Part shown: one piece after another, positions 15,840 through 24,968 of the stretch
Numbering within the stretch: the first letter of the stretch is position 1
Layout of the letters: every line of letters starts with the position of its first letter
NCBI GenBank assembly: GCA_017520935.1
Contig: JAFXEF010000041.1
Span: 1-33,387 of the forward strand
DNA from: Bacteroidaceae bacterium
GTDB taxonomy: Bacteria > Bacteroidota > Bacteroidia > Bacteroidales > Bacteroidaceae
Reading direction: 5' to 3'
Length of the DNA: 33,387 nt
Notes under the pieces: model-generated
What the model was told of the DNA's origin: nothing
What the model saw: only the letters and a program-made list of their open reading frames with translations
The model's database searches: none
Position numbers and translations under genes: made by a program

Positions 15840-17324
15840 TCATTTTCTATCCGATAGCCGTCTTGCCCTAATCTCTTGAGTGCGAAGGCTATCTTTGTAG
15901 TGATTGTGTGCAGCCATGCGTTCGGGGCTGAGGGAGGCATCGCTGTTGCCCTCCCATCGGCGACAAAGGTAGATGGGGTTATATATGCGTCCGAGGCGAT
16001 ACTGGCGGCTGACAGCGAGCCCTACGGCATAGTCCTCGCCATAACTTACGTTAGGAAAACCTATCTCGCGGATTACAGGAGTGTAAAAAGCACGCGGTGC
16101 TCCCAGTCCGTTGATGCGCAAGGCATTGTTCATTCCATTCTCTTCAGTCCACTCACGATGATCGATGATACCGGGTGGCAGTGTCTCCAACGCAAAATTG
16201 CACAGACGATAGCTACCAACCACCATCGCGCAACGCTCGCGACGGAAAGTGTCGACAATGCATTGCAGGGTGTGTGAATCGCTATAGAGGTCGTCGCTAT
16301 CGAGTTGCACAGCGTATCGCCCACACTGCGGATGGCGCACGGCAAGATCCCAGCAACCTCCAATGCCGAGGTCGATACGGTCGGGAGTGACGATTACCAA
16401 CTGTCCGTTATCTACTGCCAGCCGGGAGAGAATCTCGCCCGTCCCGTCCGTGGAATGGTTGTCTACCACGATGAGGTTGAAGGGGAATCCTGTCTCTTGT
16501 GACAGTACCGACTGGATGGCATCGCCGATGGTGCGGGCACGGTTCTTGACTGGGATGACAACTGTGGCTTCGTAGGGGAAGTCACCCTCAGCAGTATCTA
16601 TCGTTTCCAGCATACGGTAGTCTACAAAAGCACCAGTGGCCTTGAGGTGTGCCGTACAGGCACGCTCCATCTCTATCTGAATTTGCCGGTTGCGTGGGTC
16701 TACGTAGTCGAATTGTTTCTCGCCCGAGGTACGTGTGTCAAGCTCACACTCAGTGTATAGATATTCATTTATGTGTACCAGTCGGCCAGTACGACTGATA
16801 TATAGGCGCAACTGATATAGTGCAGCATGCAGCATCTCTTCAGGTTGGGTAGCGAGGAACTGACGTATAGCCTCGACACGTATGAGCATTAGAGGACCAA
16901 AGTCAAAGTCGTCACGCACACTACCTTCTTGATACTCATTGGTAGGCACTGCCAATGTCTCCCCTTGCTTCGTCACATAGCGATGGCTATAAACAAAGTC
17001 GGCATCACTATCTACAGCTGCACGTAGCATGCGTTCTATGGCTCTATAGCCCACTCTCAGACTTCCTGCATGCGTATATAGCAGAACGTAGTTGCTCGTA
17101 CAGCATTGTAGAATTGTCTTCAGCAAACGGGTCGACAAGCTTCGCTCCAACGGAATGAATGGCGCATTGTCTTCGCATTCGGTATCGAGGAGCTCATTTA
17201 CGCTTGTCACGAGCGGGCAGGCTACTAATTCACTGCGCAACTCCTCTGCACACACTTCGCTACAGTGTGGCACAAAACAGTCAATCGTATGGTTCATAAT
17301 TGCATTCTCGTATTCGTTGTTCAT
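15840..17324 (-). CDS. Family 2 glycosyltransferase with a second, degenerate GT-A domain
   Basis: A 494-residue protein. The C-terminal half (about 253-480) is a normal GT2 domain: [24 protein letters not shown], the metal-binding DSDD at 342-345 and GED (429-431). The N-terminal half (about 12-215) resembles a second GT-A fold with NYVLLY and DSDADFVYS, but YTHAGS (83-88) stands where DxD would be, so it is probably non-catalytic. Donor and acceptor are unknown. It is 22 bp downstream of trmO, in the MBL-trmO unit. An ATG nine codons in (17297) is an alternative start. No polysaccharide cluster surrounds it. Confidence 0.85.
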   Translation of the reverse strand: MNNEYENAIMNHTIDCFVPHCSEVCAEELRSELVACPLVTSVNELLDTECEDNAPFIPLERSLSTRLLKTILQCCTSNYVLLYTHAGSLRVGYRAIERMLRAAVDSDADFVYSHRYVTKQGETLAVPTNEYQEGSVRDDFDFGPLMLIRVEAIRQFLATQPEEMLHAALYQLRLYISRTGRLVHINEYLYTECELDTRTSGEKQFDYVDPRNRQIQIEMERACTAHLKATGAFVDYRMLETIDTAEGDFPYEATVVIPVKNRARTIGDAIQSVLSQETGFPFNLIVVDNHSTDGTGEILSRLAVDNGQLVIVTPDRIDLGIGGCWDLAVRHPQCGRYAVQLDSDDLYSDSHTLQCIVDTFRRERCAMVVGSYRLCNFALETLPPGIIDHREWTEENGMNNALRINGLGAPRAFYTPVIREIGFPNVSYGEDYAVGLAVSRQYRLGRIYNPIYLCRRWEGNSDASLSPERMAAHNHYKDSLRTQEIRARRLSDRK

Positions 17325-17346
17325 ATTCTTTTTGATAATCTGAGGC

Positions 17347-18057
17347 TTACAGCTTGACTACGTCCGTAACTGTGAGTATCCCGGCCTCTACACGGAAATG
17401 AATGTCATAGTTCTCATAAGGCATGCCGTATACTTTGCCAGGGTCGTCCTGGTATTGTGGACGCGGGTCGAGTGCCAGCACCTGGATGAGAGCCTTGAGG
17501 CTGTCGGTGGTGAAGCGCGATCGCAAGTGTTCAGGAAACTCCACATCCAGCTCCTGCCATGGGTGTTCGTCAACAAAGCCGCTACGTGCATTCGGATGAC
17601 AGTCGGCATAGGTCACGTAGGGTTTGATGTCGTAGATGGGTGTTCCGTCCATAAGGTCGGCACCGAACACATGGATAACGGGGCCTTCTGTAGCACTGAG
17701 CTCTATGCGCCCGATGCGTGCCGATGACAGGCCTATCGGATTGGGGCGATAAGGCGAACGGGTCGCGAAGACTCCCATGGGTGTATTACCGCCAAGCAGA
17801 GGGGGTCTTACGGTGGGTTGCCATGAGGCGGCACCGCGCTCCTCGCGCGGACGGTTGGCCGAGAATTGCCAGATAATCCACAGATAGTCGAACCCCTCGA
17901 GTCCGCGCAAAGCATCCATATTGCGGAATTCGGGTACGAAGACTATGCGACCGTGTAGTTCGCCTACAATACCGCTTTGACGTGGTATGCCAAACTTGGT
18001 AGGGAAAGCACTACGGAAATGGGCTATGGGGGTCATGTCGGGTCTTGGATTCTCCAT
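17347..18057 (-). CDS. trmO: tRNA (N6-threonylcarbamoyladenosine37-N6)-methyltransferase TrmO
   Basis: A 236-residue protein of the UPF0066/TsaA family, which methylates t6A37 of certain tRNAs with AdoMet. Motifs include IGxx-type N-terminus (MTPIAHFRS), [32 protein letters not shown] and [15 protein letters not shown]. The start at 18057 was chosen over an upstream extension because the longer form would overlap the MBL gene in another frame and the family begins near this Met. The ATG is 1 bp after the stop of the MBL gene. Confidence 0.93.
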   Translation of the reverse strand: MENPRPDMTPIAHFRSAFPTKFGIPRQSGIVGELHGRIVFVPEFRNMDALRGLEGFDYLWIIWQFSANRPREERGAASWQPTVRPPLLGGNTPMGVFATRSPYRPNPIGLSSARIGRIELSATEGPVIHVFGADLMDGTPIYDIKPYVTYADCHPNARSGFVDEHPWQELDVEFPEHLRSRFTTDSLKALIQVLALDPRPQYQDDPGKVYGMPYENYDIHFRVEAGILTVTDVVKL

Positions 18058-18058
18058 T

Positions 18059-18697
18059 CTACAAGTAGGGGTTGTATCGTATCTCATCGCCAATGGTGGT
18101 GGGATCCCCGTGCCCAGCATACACGACAGTTTCGGGAGGCAGGGTGAGCAGGCGCGTCTGAATGGAACTGACGAGTTGTGCGTAGTTGCCGTCAGAGAAG
18201 TCGGTACGCCCGATGGAACCTTGAAACAACGTATCTCCGGCAAAGAGTATGCCGCTATCCTTGGCATAGAAGCACATGCCACCTGCCGAGTGGCCGGGAG
18301 TGGCTATGCACTCAAGTGTGCATGTACCGAGGGTGAGCATATCGCCATCGTGCAATGGGTGTCCTACAGGACGAGGAGTACCGTTGGGACGGATACCGAA
18401 ACGGGCAACGGAATGGGTGAAGTTGTCAATCCATGGTGCATCGAAGAGGCTGGCACTGAGCTTTACGCCAAAGGCATCTTCTACGAAGGGAACCCCAAAT
18501 ATGTGGTCGAAATGCAAGTGGGTACACAACAGATACTTCACTTGCAAACCGTGCTCGCCTATAAACTCTGTCAGCAGTTGCCGCTCGTCGACCCAATAGA
18601 ACCCCGGGTCAATGATGGCGGCCTCGTGTGATGATTCTTCGTATGCCACGTAGCAATTCTCGTGGAGCATATTGCAGATAAATGTCTGTACTTTCAT
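18059..18697 (-). CDS. Metallo-beta-lactamase-fold hydrolase (glyoxalase II-like)
   Basis: A 212-residue cytosolic hydrolase. The metal motif is THLHFDH (H60, H62, D64, H65). Later ligands fit TPGHSAGG and FAGDTLFQGSIGRTDF, and the C-terminal GHGDPTT is typical of the small YcbL/GloB-like group that hydrolyses thioesters or related substrates. The exact substrate is not known. The start at 18697 (MKVQTF) is preferred to an in-frame ATG 20 codons earlier. It leads the MBL-trmO-glycosyltransferase unit. Confidence 0.9.
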   Translation of the reverse strand: MKVQTFICNMLHENCYVAYEESSHEAAIIDPGFYWVDERQLLTEFIGEHGLQVKYLLCTHLHFDHIFGVPFVEDAFGVKLSASLFDAPWIDNFTHSVARFGIRPNGTPRPVGHPLHDGDMLTLGTCTLECIATPGHSAGGMCFYAKDSGILFAGDTLFQGSIGRTDFSDGNYAQLVSSIQTRLLTLPPETVVYAGHGDPTTIGDEIRYNPYL

Positions 18698-18822
18698 CTC
18701 TATATGTAGATTGTTCAGTATACAAAATTCGCAAACATTTTTGAGTTGTGCAAGCAAACATGATTAATTGTATCAGTTCTCTAAAAAATAAGTTTTTTTA
18801 TATGTTGTTATGAAATATTTTG

Positions 18823-18830
18823 TACTTTTG
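18823..18830 (+). promoter_or_regulatory. Promoter -7 element of the RelA/SpoT homolog
   Basis: TACTTTTG matches TAnnTTTG exactly and lies 25 bp before the ATG at 18856. The -33 region is T-rich but has no clean TTTG at the usual spacing. Confidence 0.55.
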
Positions 18831-18855
18831 CCACTCTATAAGCAAAAAAGGAAGC

Positions 18856-20736
18856 ATGGAAGATTTTGATCTAATGGTATTGAAGGCGAGAAACGAGCTC
18901 TTTGCCTGTGTCGACAAGCGTGGATTCGAAGAAGAGGAGATCGAGCGTGTACATCAGGCCTATGAATTGGCCGAAGAGGCACATCGTCCACAACGTCGCA
19001 AGAGTGGCGAGCCCTACATCCTACACCCGATAGCGGTAGCCATGATTGTTGCCAATGAGATAGGGCTGGGTGCCAATCCTATCTGTGCCGCACTACTGCA
19101 CGATGTGGTGGAGGACACCGACCATACTGTGAAGGAAATACGCGAAATGTTTGGCGAGGATGTAGCCATGCTGGTAGGTGTGGTGACCAAGCACAAGAGC
19201 GAGAAGTATGAGATTTCGCTACAGGTGGACAACTACAAGCAGATGCTGCAATCAATACACTACGACATACGCGCCTTGTTGCTGAAACTGGCCGACCGTC
19301 TGCACAACATGCGTACACTGAAGTCGATGCCGCCGCACAAGCAGCTCAAGATAGCCTCCGAGACAGACTACTTCTACGCTCCGCTGGCTAATCGCCTCGG
19401 CCTGTACCGCATAAAGACGGAGCTTGAGAACCTGAGCTTCCGTTACCGCCAGCCACAAGAGTACGAAGAGGTAAGGGGACAGATTTCCCGCTATGTGAGC
19501 CAGCACGCCGAGGCCGCAGAGGAGTGGATGAGCCCCATACGTGTCGCCTTGGGACAGAGAGGGATAGTGGCCACGGTCACTTGCGAGCCACGCTCGGCCT
19601 ATTCCATCTGGGCCAAGATGCAGGAAGACTCCATTTCCTTCAGTGAGGTGGAGCATATACGTGTGGTGCATATCGTATACAAGAACTGGAAGCAGAAAGA
19701 GATGACGGAGAAAGAGATGGCTCTATTCGTCTACTCTATCATCACCAATCTGTATAAGGAAAAACCGGGTAGCATGAACAGTTACCTTGACGTGTCGAAG
19801 GACAACAACTACCGTAGCCTGCACTGTAAGCTGATGGGCAATGAGGGGCGCTGGATGGAGGTGCACATCGCCTCCACGGAGATGAAGCGCATCTCGAATA
19901 TCGGATGCCTCGTGGAGCGGGAGCATGGTGTGGACCGCTGGATAGAAAATTTCCGTGGGGTACTCAAGGACCTGGCCGAGCAGAGCCGTGCGGGAGCCTT
20001 CATGGAGGATGTGCGCTCAACCTTCTACGAAGACGACATCTATGTGTTCACCCCCAAGGGCAAGATGGTGGTACTTCCCAAGGGAGCCACGGCCATCGAC
20101 TTCGCCTTTGAGATACATAACAAGGTGGGAGAGCAGATGAAGTTTGCTGTCATCAACGACAAGCTATGCTCGGCCAAGACAGTATTGCAAAAGGGCGACC
20201 GTGTGCGCATAGGACTCGATGATGTCCCATCTATAGACAAGTCGTGGCTCGACCATGTCATCACCTACAAGGCACGTATCGGAATCCGCCGGTTCCTCAA
20301 CCGCCAGCCATCCAGAATGAACGAAGGGTTTGTTTTGTGTGCCTCATGCAAACCAATCTCTGGCGACGAGGTCATAGGCTTCCGACTGCCCGATGGACGC
20401 ACAGAGGTGCACCGTTGCGATTGCCGCAAGGCAATAGAGAAAGCGGCCGAAATGGGTGACAGCATAGAACGTGAAGTAGATATGAAGGAGTTCGAGCAGA
20501 TGGCCTTCCCTATACGCTTCCATGTAAAATCGGTCAACAAAGACCAACTGCTACTGGCTATCGTGTCACTCGTATCAGAGCAGATGCACCTGAGTCTGGG
20601 CAATCTGCACTCTACTATCGCCGATGACATAGTATCGACCGACTTCGAGGTGTATGTGCACTCCTACAACGAAATAAAAGCGCTCAAGGATGCCCTCTCG
20701 ACCCTACCGGGCGTGTATGGCCTGCGAACCTATTAG
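18856..20736 (+). CDS. RelA/SpoT homolog with intact hydrolase and degenerate synthetase
   Basis: A 626-residue (p)ppGpp-metabolising family protein. The HD hydrolase is complete: H57, H82-D83, E86-D87 and D147. The synthetase region (about 230-375) departs from consensus: the RxK of the usual GRxKxxYSI is E244-P-R246, the catalytic Asp position reads H267 in EVEHIRVV, NGYxSLH is NNYRSLH, and EVQIRT is EVHIAS (335-340). TGS (about 393-455), a Cys-rich CASC...CDC segment and an ACT-like C-terminus follow. I infer a hydrolase-dominant, SpoT-like enzyme, with synthesis done by another RSH elsewhere. The ATG at 18856 follows an exact -7 box. Confidence 0.9.
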   Translation: MEDFDLMVLKARNELFACVDKRGFEEEEIERVHQAYELAEEAHRPQRRKSGEPYILHPIAVAMIVANEIGLGANPICAALLHDVVEDTDHTVKEIREMFGEDVAMLVGVVTKHKSEKYEISLQVDNYKQMLQSIHYDIRALLLKLADRLHNMRTLKSMPPHKQLKIASETDYFYAPLANRLGLYRIKTELENLSFRYRQPQEYEEVRGQISRYVSQHAEAAEEWMSPIRVALGQRGIVATVTCEPRSAYSIWAKMQEDSISFSEVEHIRVVHIVYKNWKQKEMTEKEMALFVYSIITNLYKEKPGSMNSYLDVSKDNNYRSLHCKLMGNEGRWMEVHIASTEMKRISNIGCLVEREHGVDRWIENFRGVLKDLAEQSRAGAFMEDVRSTFYEDDIYVFTPKGKMVVLPKGATAIDFAFEIHNKVGEQMKFAVINDKLCSAKTVLQKGDRVRIGLDDVPSIDKSWLDHVITYKARIGIRRFLNRQPSRMNEGFVLCASCKPISGDEVIGFRLPDGRTEVHRCDCRKAIEKAAEMGDSIEREVDMKEFEQMAFPIRFHVKSVNKDQLLLAIVSLVSEQMHLSLGNLHSTIADDIVSTDFEVYVHSYNEIKALKDALSTLPGVYGLRTY

Positions 20737-20782
20737 GCCAGTGTTCAGTGCAAGGTCTTATGCTGGGTGTGCAGTGCTACGA

Positions 20783-21262
20783 TCAGCCAACAATCACAGC
20801 CACCTCAGCCTGCGCTATACGCAAGAGGTCGGACGGAGCAATCTTCACCTGCAAGCCACGCACACCGGCACTGACAAATACATAAGGGAAGTCATTACAG
20901 GTATGATGCACGTAGGTGGGGAAATGCTTCTTCATCCCGATGGGCGAGCAGCCACCACGGATATATCCTGTGAGCGGAAGCAGTTGCTTCATGGGAATCA
21001 TCTCGCACTTCTTGTTGCCCGACACCTTGGCTGCAAGCTTCAGGTCTACGGTAGCATCGCCAGGAATCACACACACGAAATACCCCGTGCGGTCGCCTTG
21101 TAGCACAAGGGTCTTGAAAACTTGAGCTATATCCTCACCCAGCGATTCTGCTACATGAGGCGCACTGAGGTCATTCTCATCCACCTCATAAGGGATTAGC
21201 TCATAAGATATCTTTGCCTGATCGAGCAGGCGGGCCGCATTCGTTTTCTGTATCTTGGCCAT
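20783..21262 (-). CDS. ybaK: Cys-tRNA(Pro) deacylase YbaK
   Basis: A 159-residue YbaK/EbsC protein that removes cysteine from mischarged tRNA(Pro). Conserved features are QVFKTLVL with the key Lys K50, GDATVDLKLAAK, and GYIRGGCSPIG. Length is typical. It converges on the RSH gene, with a 46-bp gap lacking a clear terminator, and lies 99 bp after glmM. Confidence 0.93.
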   Translation of the reverse strand: MAKIQKTNAARLLDQAKISYELIPYEVDENDLSAPHVAESLGEDIAQVFKTLVLQGDRTGYFVCVIPGDATVDLKLAAKVSGNKKCEMIPMKQLLPLTGYIRGGCSPIGMKKHFPTYVHHTCNDFPYVFVSAGVRGLQVKIAPSDLLRIAQAEVAVIVG

Positions 21263-21299
21263 AGGACAGGTAAAAGAGGTTAAGGATTACAGATAAAGG

Positions 21300-21326
21300 T
21301 TGGGCATTGGAGAACCCAATGCCCAA
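21300..21326 (-). terminator. Hairpin between glmM and ybaK
   Basis: A perfect 11-bp stem (TTGGGCATTGG with CCAATGCCCAA, 5-base loop) lies 36 bp past the glmM stop. It is followed on the minus strand by CCTTTATC rather than a proper T-run, so termination may be partial, or the hairpin may protect the glmM mRNA 3' end. Confidence 0.55.
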
Positions 21327-21361
21327 ACATATTAACAATATCTACCAAAGATCTTCATCCA

Positions 21362-22753
21362 TCATTTCTTGCTGAGGTCATACACCACCTTCATCACGGC
21401 CTCACCGATGGCGTTGGCCTCTTCGGGCGAACCAGCCTCAGAATATACACGGATGATAGGTTCGGTATTGCTCTTGCGCAGATGCACCCACTTGTCGGGG
21501 AAGTCAATCTTCACACCGTCAATATCGTTCACCTCTTCGTTGGCATAGATTTCCTTCACCTTCACGAGGATGGCATCAACGTCCACATCGGGAGTGAGGT
21601 CGATACGGTTCTTGGCCATATAGTAGGCGGGATAGGTCTTGCGCAGTTCGCTCACGGTCATCTGCTTCTTGGCCAGATAAGTGAGGAAGAGGGCGATACC
21701 TACCAATGCATCGCGACCATAGTGGCTGGCAGGATAGATGACACCACCGTTGCCCTCACCACCGATGACAGCACCGGTATTCTTCATCTTTGTCACCACG
21801 TTCACCTCACCCACGGCCGAAGCGTTGTACTCGAGGCCATACTTGCGGGTCACATCGCGCAGGGCACGGGTAGAGCTGAGGTTCGATACGGTGTTACCGG
21901 GAGTGTGTTGCAGGATATAGTCGGCCACGGTCACGAGCGTATACTCCTCACCATACATATTACCGTTCTCATCGATAATGGCCAGACGATCCACGTCGGG
22001 ATCTACGACGAAAGCCACATCAAGGTCGGCCTTCTTCATCAGCCCCATGATATCGGTGAGGTTCTTCTCCAAGGGTTCGGGGTTGTGCTGGAAGTCGCCC
22101 GTAGGTTCACAGTAGAGCTTCTCTACGGTGCCCACACCTAATTGAGCCAACAGTTCGGGCAACACGATACCACCTACCGAGTTCACACAATCGATAGCCA
22201 CCTTGAAATTAGCCTTGCGGATAGCCTCCACGTCTACGAGGTCAAGTGCAAGCACGCTATCTATATGCTTCTGGTTATACGAGTCGTCCTTTGTATAGTG
22301 ACCCACGTGGTCGATGTCGGCAAACTCAAATGCCTCGGCAGCAGCAATAGAGAGAACTTCATTTCCCTCGGCAGCATTGAGGAACTCGCCCTTCTCATTG
22401 AGGAGCTTGAGGGCATTCCACTGCTTGGGGTTATGACTTGCGGTAAGGATGATACCACCACATGAGCCCGACATGGTAACGGCCAGCTCAGTAGTAGGAG
22501 TCGATGCCAAACCTATATCTATCACATCGAAGCCCATACCCATCAAGGTACCACATACGCAACTGCGCACCATCTCACCAGAGATACGCGCATCGCGACC
22601 TACCACGATGGTATTGCTCTTTACCGATGTTGTTTTACGGATAAGTGTAGCATAGGCAGCTACAAACTTAGTGATGTCGAGCGGGTTGAGCCCCTCGCCT
22701 GCCGTGCCACCGATAGTGCCACGGATACCTGAGATTGATTTAATCAGTGTCAT
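21362..22753 (-). CDS. glmM: Phosphoglucosamine mutase
   Basis: A 463-residue alpha-D-phosphohexomutase that interconverts glucosamine-6-P and glucosamine-1-P for UDP-GlcNAc synthesis. It has SGIRGTIGG at the N-terminus, the phosphoserine loop TASHNP with S106, the metal loop DPDVDR (251-256) and RKSNTEPIIRVY near the end. The phosphomannomutase/phosphoglucomutase relatives share these motifs; length and N-terminus favour GlmM. Its ATG overlaps the DUF4827 stop by 4 bp. Confidence 0.88.
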   Translation of the reverse strand: MTLIKSISGIRGTIGGTAGEGLNPLDITKFVAAYATLIRKTTSVKSNTIVVGRDARISGEMVRSCVCGTLMGMGFDVIDIGLASTPTTELAVTMSGSCGGIILTASHNPKQWNALKLLNEKGEFLNAAEGNEVLSIAAAEAFEFADIDHVGHYTKDDSYNQKHIDSVLALDLVDVEAIRKANFKVAIDCVNSVGGIVLPELLAQLGVGTVEKLYCEPTGDFQHNPEPLEKNLTDIMGLMKKADLDVAFVVDPDVDRLAIIDENGNMYGEEYTLVTVADYILQHTPGNTVSNLSSTRALRDVTRKYGLEYNASAVGEVNVVTKMKNTGAVIGGEGNGGVIYPASHYGRDALVGIALFLTYLAKKQMTVSELRKTYPAYYMAKNRIDLTPDVDVDAILVKVKEIYANEEVNDIDGVKIDFPDKWVHLRKSNTEPIIRVYSEAGSPEEANAIGEAVMKVVYDLSKK

Positions 22754-23364
22754 TGTCTTTCCGGTATATAAGTTATTTCATAATATGTTGGATACACGTA
22801 TTGTGCGGCGGTAGAGGTACCCTCGCCATGCGGTACGATCAGGCGCACCTTGGCCGCCTTGTCGTTAGGCCGTCCAGGAGTGATATAGCTGAATGGCAAC
22901 AACCACCCCTTGGGCACTGCACTGCCATAGATAGCATACATATAACCCTGCGTGAAGGAAGCCGAGAAAGTATCGCCCTTACGTTCACAAGTAAACTTGT
23001 CGGGAGTGGAGGCATAGAGGTTACCGGAAATGGTATCCCCATCAGCTATATTGTATTCCAAGTAGCGAGCCATGAAGACACCACGGTCACCAGACTCCAT
23101 CATCTCGCCCTCGCCCTTGCGCACAATCTGCATATATACGCCCTTGTCCTCGAAGAGTACGAACTCGTTCTTTGCCGTGTCGGTCACCTGTCCATTGGCT
23201 TCGAATGTCTCCATATCGATAACCTTAATGCCCTGTTCGTCAATAAAGTCATAGATATGGTTCTTCTCCTTCTCTTTCTGTTCGGCATACGTCTCATAGT
23301 CCTCACACGAGCACCACACCACAGCCGAGAGGAGTGCCAAGACTATATAAATAGGTTTCTTCAT
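22750..23364 (-). CDS. DUF4827 lipoprotein
   Basis: A 204-residue exported lipoprotein, lipidated at C20 (VVWCSC), then acidic residues (EDYETYAEQKEKEKNHI), which in Bacteroidetes favour outer-surface display. The rest is a DUF4827-type domain, distantly like FKBP peptidyl-prolyl isomerases, with GWLLPFSYITPG and the C-terminal YEITYIPE strand. Function unknown. It is translationally coupled to glmM, a pairing that may only be operon economy. Confidence 0.85.
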   Translation of the reverse strand: MKKPIYIVLALLSAVVWCSCEDYETYAEQKEKEKNHIYDFIDEQGIKVIDMETFEANGQVTDTAKNEFVLFEDKGVYMQIVRKGEGEMMESGDRGVFMARYLEYNIADGDTISGNLYASTPDKFTCERKGDTFSASFTQGYMYAIYGSAVPKGWLLPFSYITPGRPNDKAAKVRLIVPHGEGTSTAAQYVYPTYYEITYIPERQ

Positions 23365-23386
23365 TACTGTTCTCCAAAATTCTCCA

Positions 23387-23394
23387 CAAAAGTA
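23387..23394 (-). promoter_or_regulatory. Promoter -7 element of the DUF4827-glmM unit
   Basis: On the minus strand TACTTTTG matches TAnnTTTG, 22 bp before the ATG. The upstream spacer is AT-rich and the -33 box is not clear. Confidence 0.5.
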
Positions 23395-23461
23395 ATAAAA
23401 ACAATGTCTACATGCACTATCCGAAAGCGATTTTTTCTAAATATTATCAATTAAAAACACT

Positions 23462-24487
23462 TTACGGCCGGGGAAACTCCTTCAGTGCCTCCTCAAACAC
23501 ACCGATAGCACCTTGCAACGTACCGTCATATTGCCCGCCCGACGCATTCAGATGACCACCTCCGTTAAAGTACTTTGCAGCAAACTTATTGCACGGGAAC
23601 GTCCCCTGCGAGCGCAATGACACGCGAATGACATCCTTCTCCGTATCTTCGCGCAAGAAAGCCGAGAAATAGATTCCCTTCATCTGTAGCGGGATGTTCA
23701 CAAGCCCCTCCGTATCCCCCTTGTTGAAATCGAATCGTTTCATCTCCTCACGACTCAGGGTGATGAGTGCGGCATGTTCCTCGGGGAACACGCGCATCTT
23801 CTCATACAGCACATAGCCCATCAGGCGCAAGCGCCCCTCCGAATAGTTGTTGAACACCTTGTTATATATACGGTCCTTATTGATTTCCTTCTGCATGAGC
23901 ATGCTCACGATGAGGTACAGCTCCTGCGTGCAAGGCCCGTACGAGAAGTTACCCGTATCGGTCATCACGCCGGCATACAGACATTCACACGCCTGCTTCG
24001 TGAGCCGGTCATAGCCACCCATAGCCATCACCAAGCGGAACACCACCTCGCACGTGCTCGATAGCTGAGGATACGAGAAGCTGATATCGCAGAACGCATC
24101 GGGATGCAGGTGATGATCCACCAGCACCTTCACCGCCTTGGCCTTCTCTATCAGAGCCCCCATATCATCCACACGGCTCAACGCATTGTAGTCCATAGCC
24201 ATTATCACATCGGCCATAGCAATCATCAGCCCAGCCTTCTCACCATACTTATCGAAACGCACTATCTCCTGCGAGCCCGGCATCCAGGCCAAGAAGTCAG
24301 GATAGGCATCGGGCACAATCACCACCGCCTCCTTGCCCAGCGCCTGCAAGTAATGCGCCATGCCCAACGTAGAGCCCAGCGCATCGCCGTCAGGGCCGGC
24401 ATGACAAGTAAGAACAAACATCTTGTTTCCGTCAATCACCTGCCCCAGGCGTTCAATATCAGTTTTTGAAAATATATTCTTGATCAT
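23462..24487 (-). CDS. nrnA: DHH-family oligoribonuclease / pAp phosphatase NrnA-like
   Basis: A 341-residue DHH/DHHA1 phosphoesterase that degrades short RNA oligonucleotides and 3',5'-pAp. Metal motifs are HAGPDGDA (H29, D33, D35), MDYN (98-101), DHH (124-126) and DTG near 180. The DHHA1 domain ends with the substrate-binding NGGGHLNASGG. Length matches NrnA. A recurrent promoter module lies directly upstream. Confidence 0.92.
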   Translation of the reverse strand: MIKNIFSKTDIERLGQVIDGNKMFVLTCHAGPDGDALGSTLGMAHYLQALGKEAVVIVPDAYPDFLAWMPGSQEIVRFDKYGEKAGLMIAMADVIMAMDYNALSRVDDMGALIEKAKAVKVLVDHHLHPDAFCDISFSYPQLSSTCEVVFRLVMAMGGYDRLTKQACECLYAGVMTDTGNFSYGPCTQELYLIVSMLMQKEINKDRIYNKVFNNYSEGRLRLMGYVLYEKMRVFPEEHAALITLSREEMKRFDFNKGDTEGLVNIPLQMKGIYFSAFLREDTEKDVIRVSLRSQGTFPCNKFAAKYFNGGGHLNASGGQYDGTLQGAIGVFEEALKEFPRP

Positions 24488-24504
24488 ACTCTACATTTAT
24501 TGTG

Positions 24505-24544
24505 CAAAAATACGGATAAGCGAGCGAAAAGCCAAGTTAACTTG
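24505..24544 (-). promoter_or_regulatory. nrnA promoter module
   Basis: On the minus strand: the palindrome CAAGTTAACTTG, GCTTTTCGCTCG, then TATTTTTG (24505-24512). TTGG stands 19 bp before the -7 box in place of TTTG. It is the same 40-bp layout as the two nadE modules. A further, decayed copy ending TACCTTTA lies around 24590-24625. Confidence 0.65.
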
Positions 24545-24674
24545 AGCTTTTTAATGCGAGCGAGAGTATTTTCTGTGGCGAAGTCACTAAAGGTACGGAT
24601 AAGCGAGTGAAAAGGAAGAAAGCGAAGCTAAGCCGAAACACGATCAATTTCTGTGCAAAATTTTTGTAGCATAA

Positions 24675-24703
24675 TGTAAAGCAAAGCCTACGGTTTGCTT
24701 ACA
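24675..24703. repeat. Hairpin in the nrnA-peptidase intergenic region
   Basis: TGTAAAGCAAA pairs with TTTGCTTACA across an 8-base loop, with one bulged A. It lies beyond the larger hairpin that follows the peptidase gene and may be a secondary terminator or a relic. The rest of 24545-24889 holds decayed promoter-like stretches and short AACTYAAAA repeats; no gene is supported. Confidence 0.4.
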
Positions 24704-24889
24704 CGGTGCTGAAATCGGAAGTATAGACTTACCCAACTCACAAACTTAAAAACTCAAAAACTCACGTTTCGCTTACTTTCTGAAAAATCCTAATCGCTCA
24801 TGCTGCGTTCTTTTCGTTTGGCTTGGAGATTGGGCGAGAACAAGACAAGGACAGGACAATATACTAGAGGGACTTTTTGCGAACAAGAC

Positions 24890-24947
24890 AACTCTATAAG
24901 ACCTCCTCAGTACGTCTACGCCTATTCTTCTGAGACCTTATAGAGTT
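24890..24947 (-). terminator. Terminal hairpin of the lipoprotein operon
   Basis: AACTCTATAAG (24890-24900) pairs perfectly with CTTATAGAGTT (24937-24947), with an inner CTCAG/CTGAG stem. It begins about 20 bp past the stop codon of the last operon gene. The minus-strand flank TGTCTTG is only weakly T-rich. Confidence 0.6.
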
Positions 24948-24968
24948 TCTTTATGCACAACGGATGGC

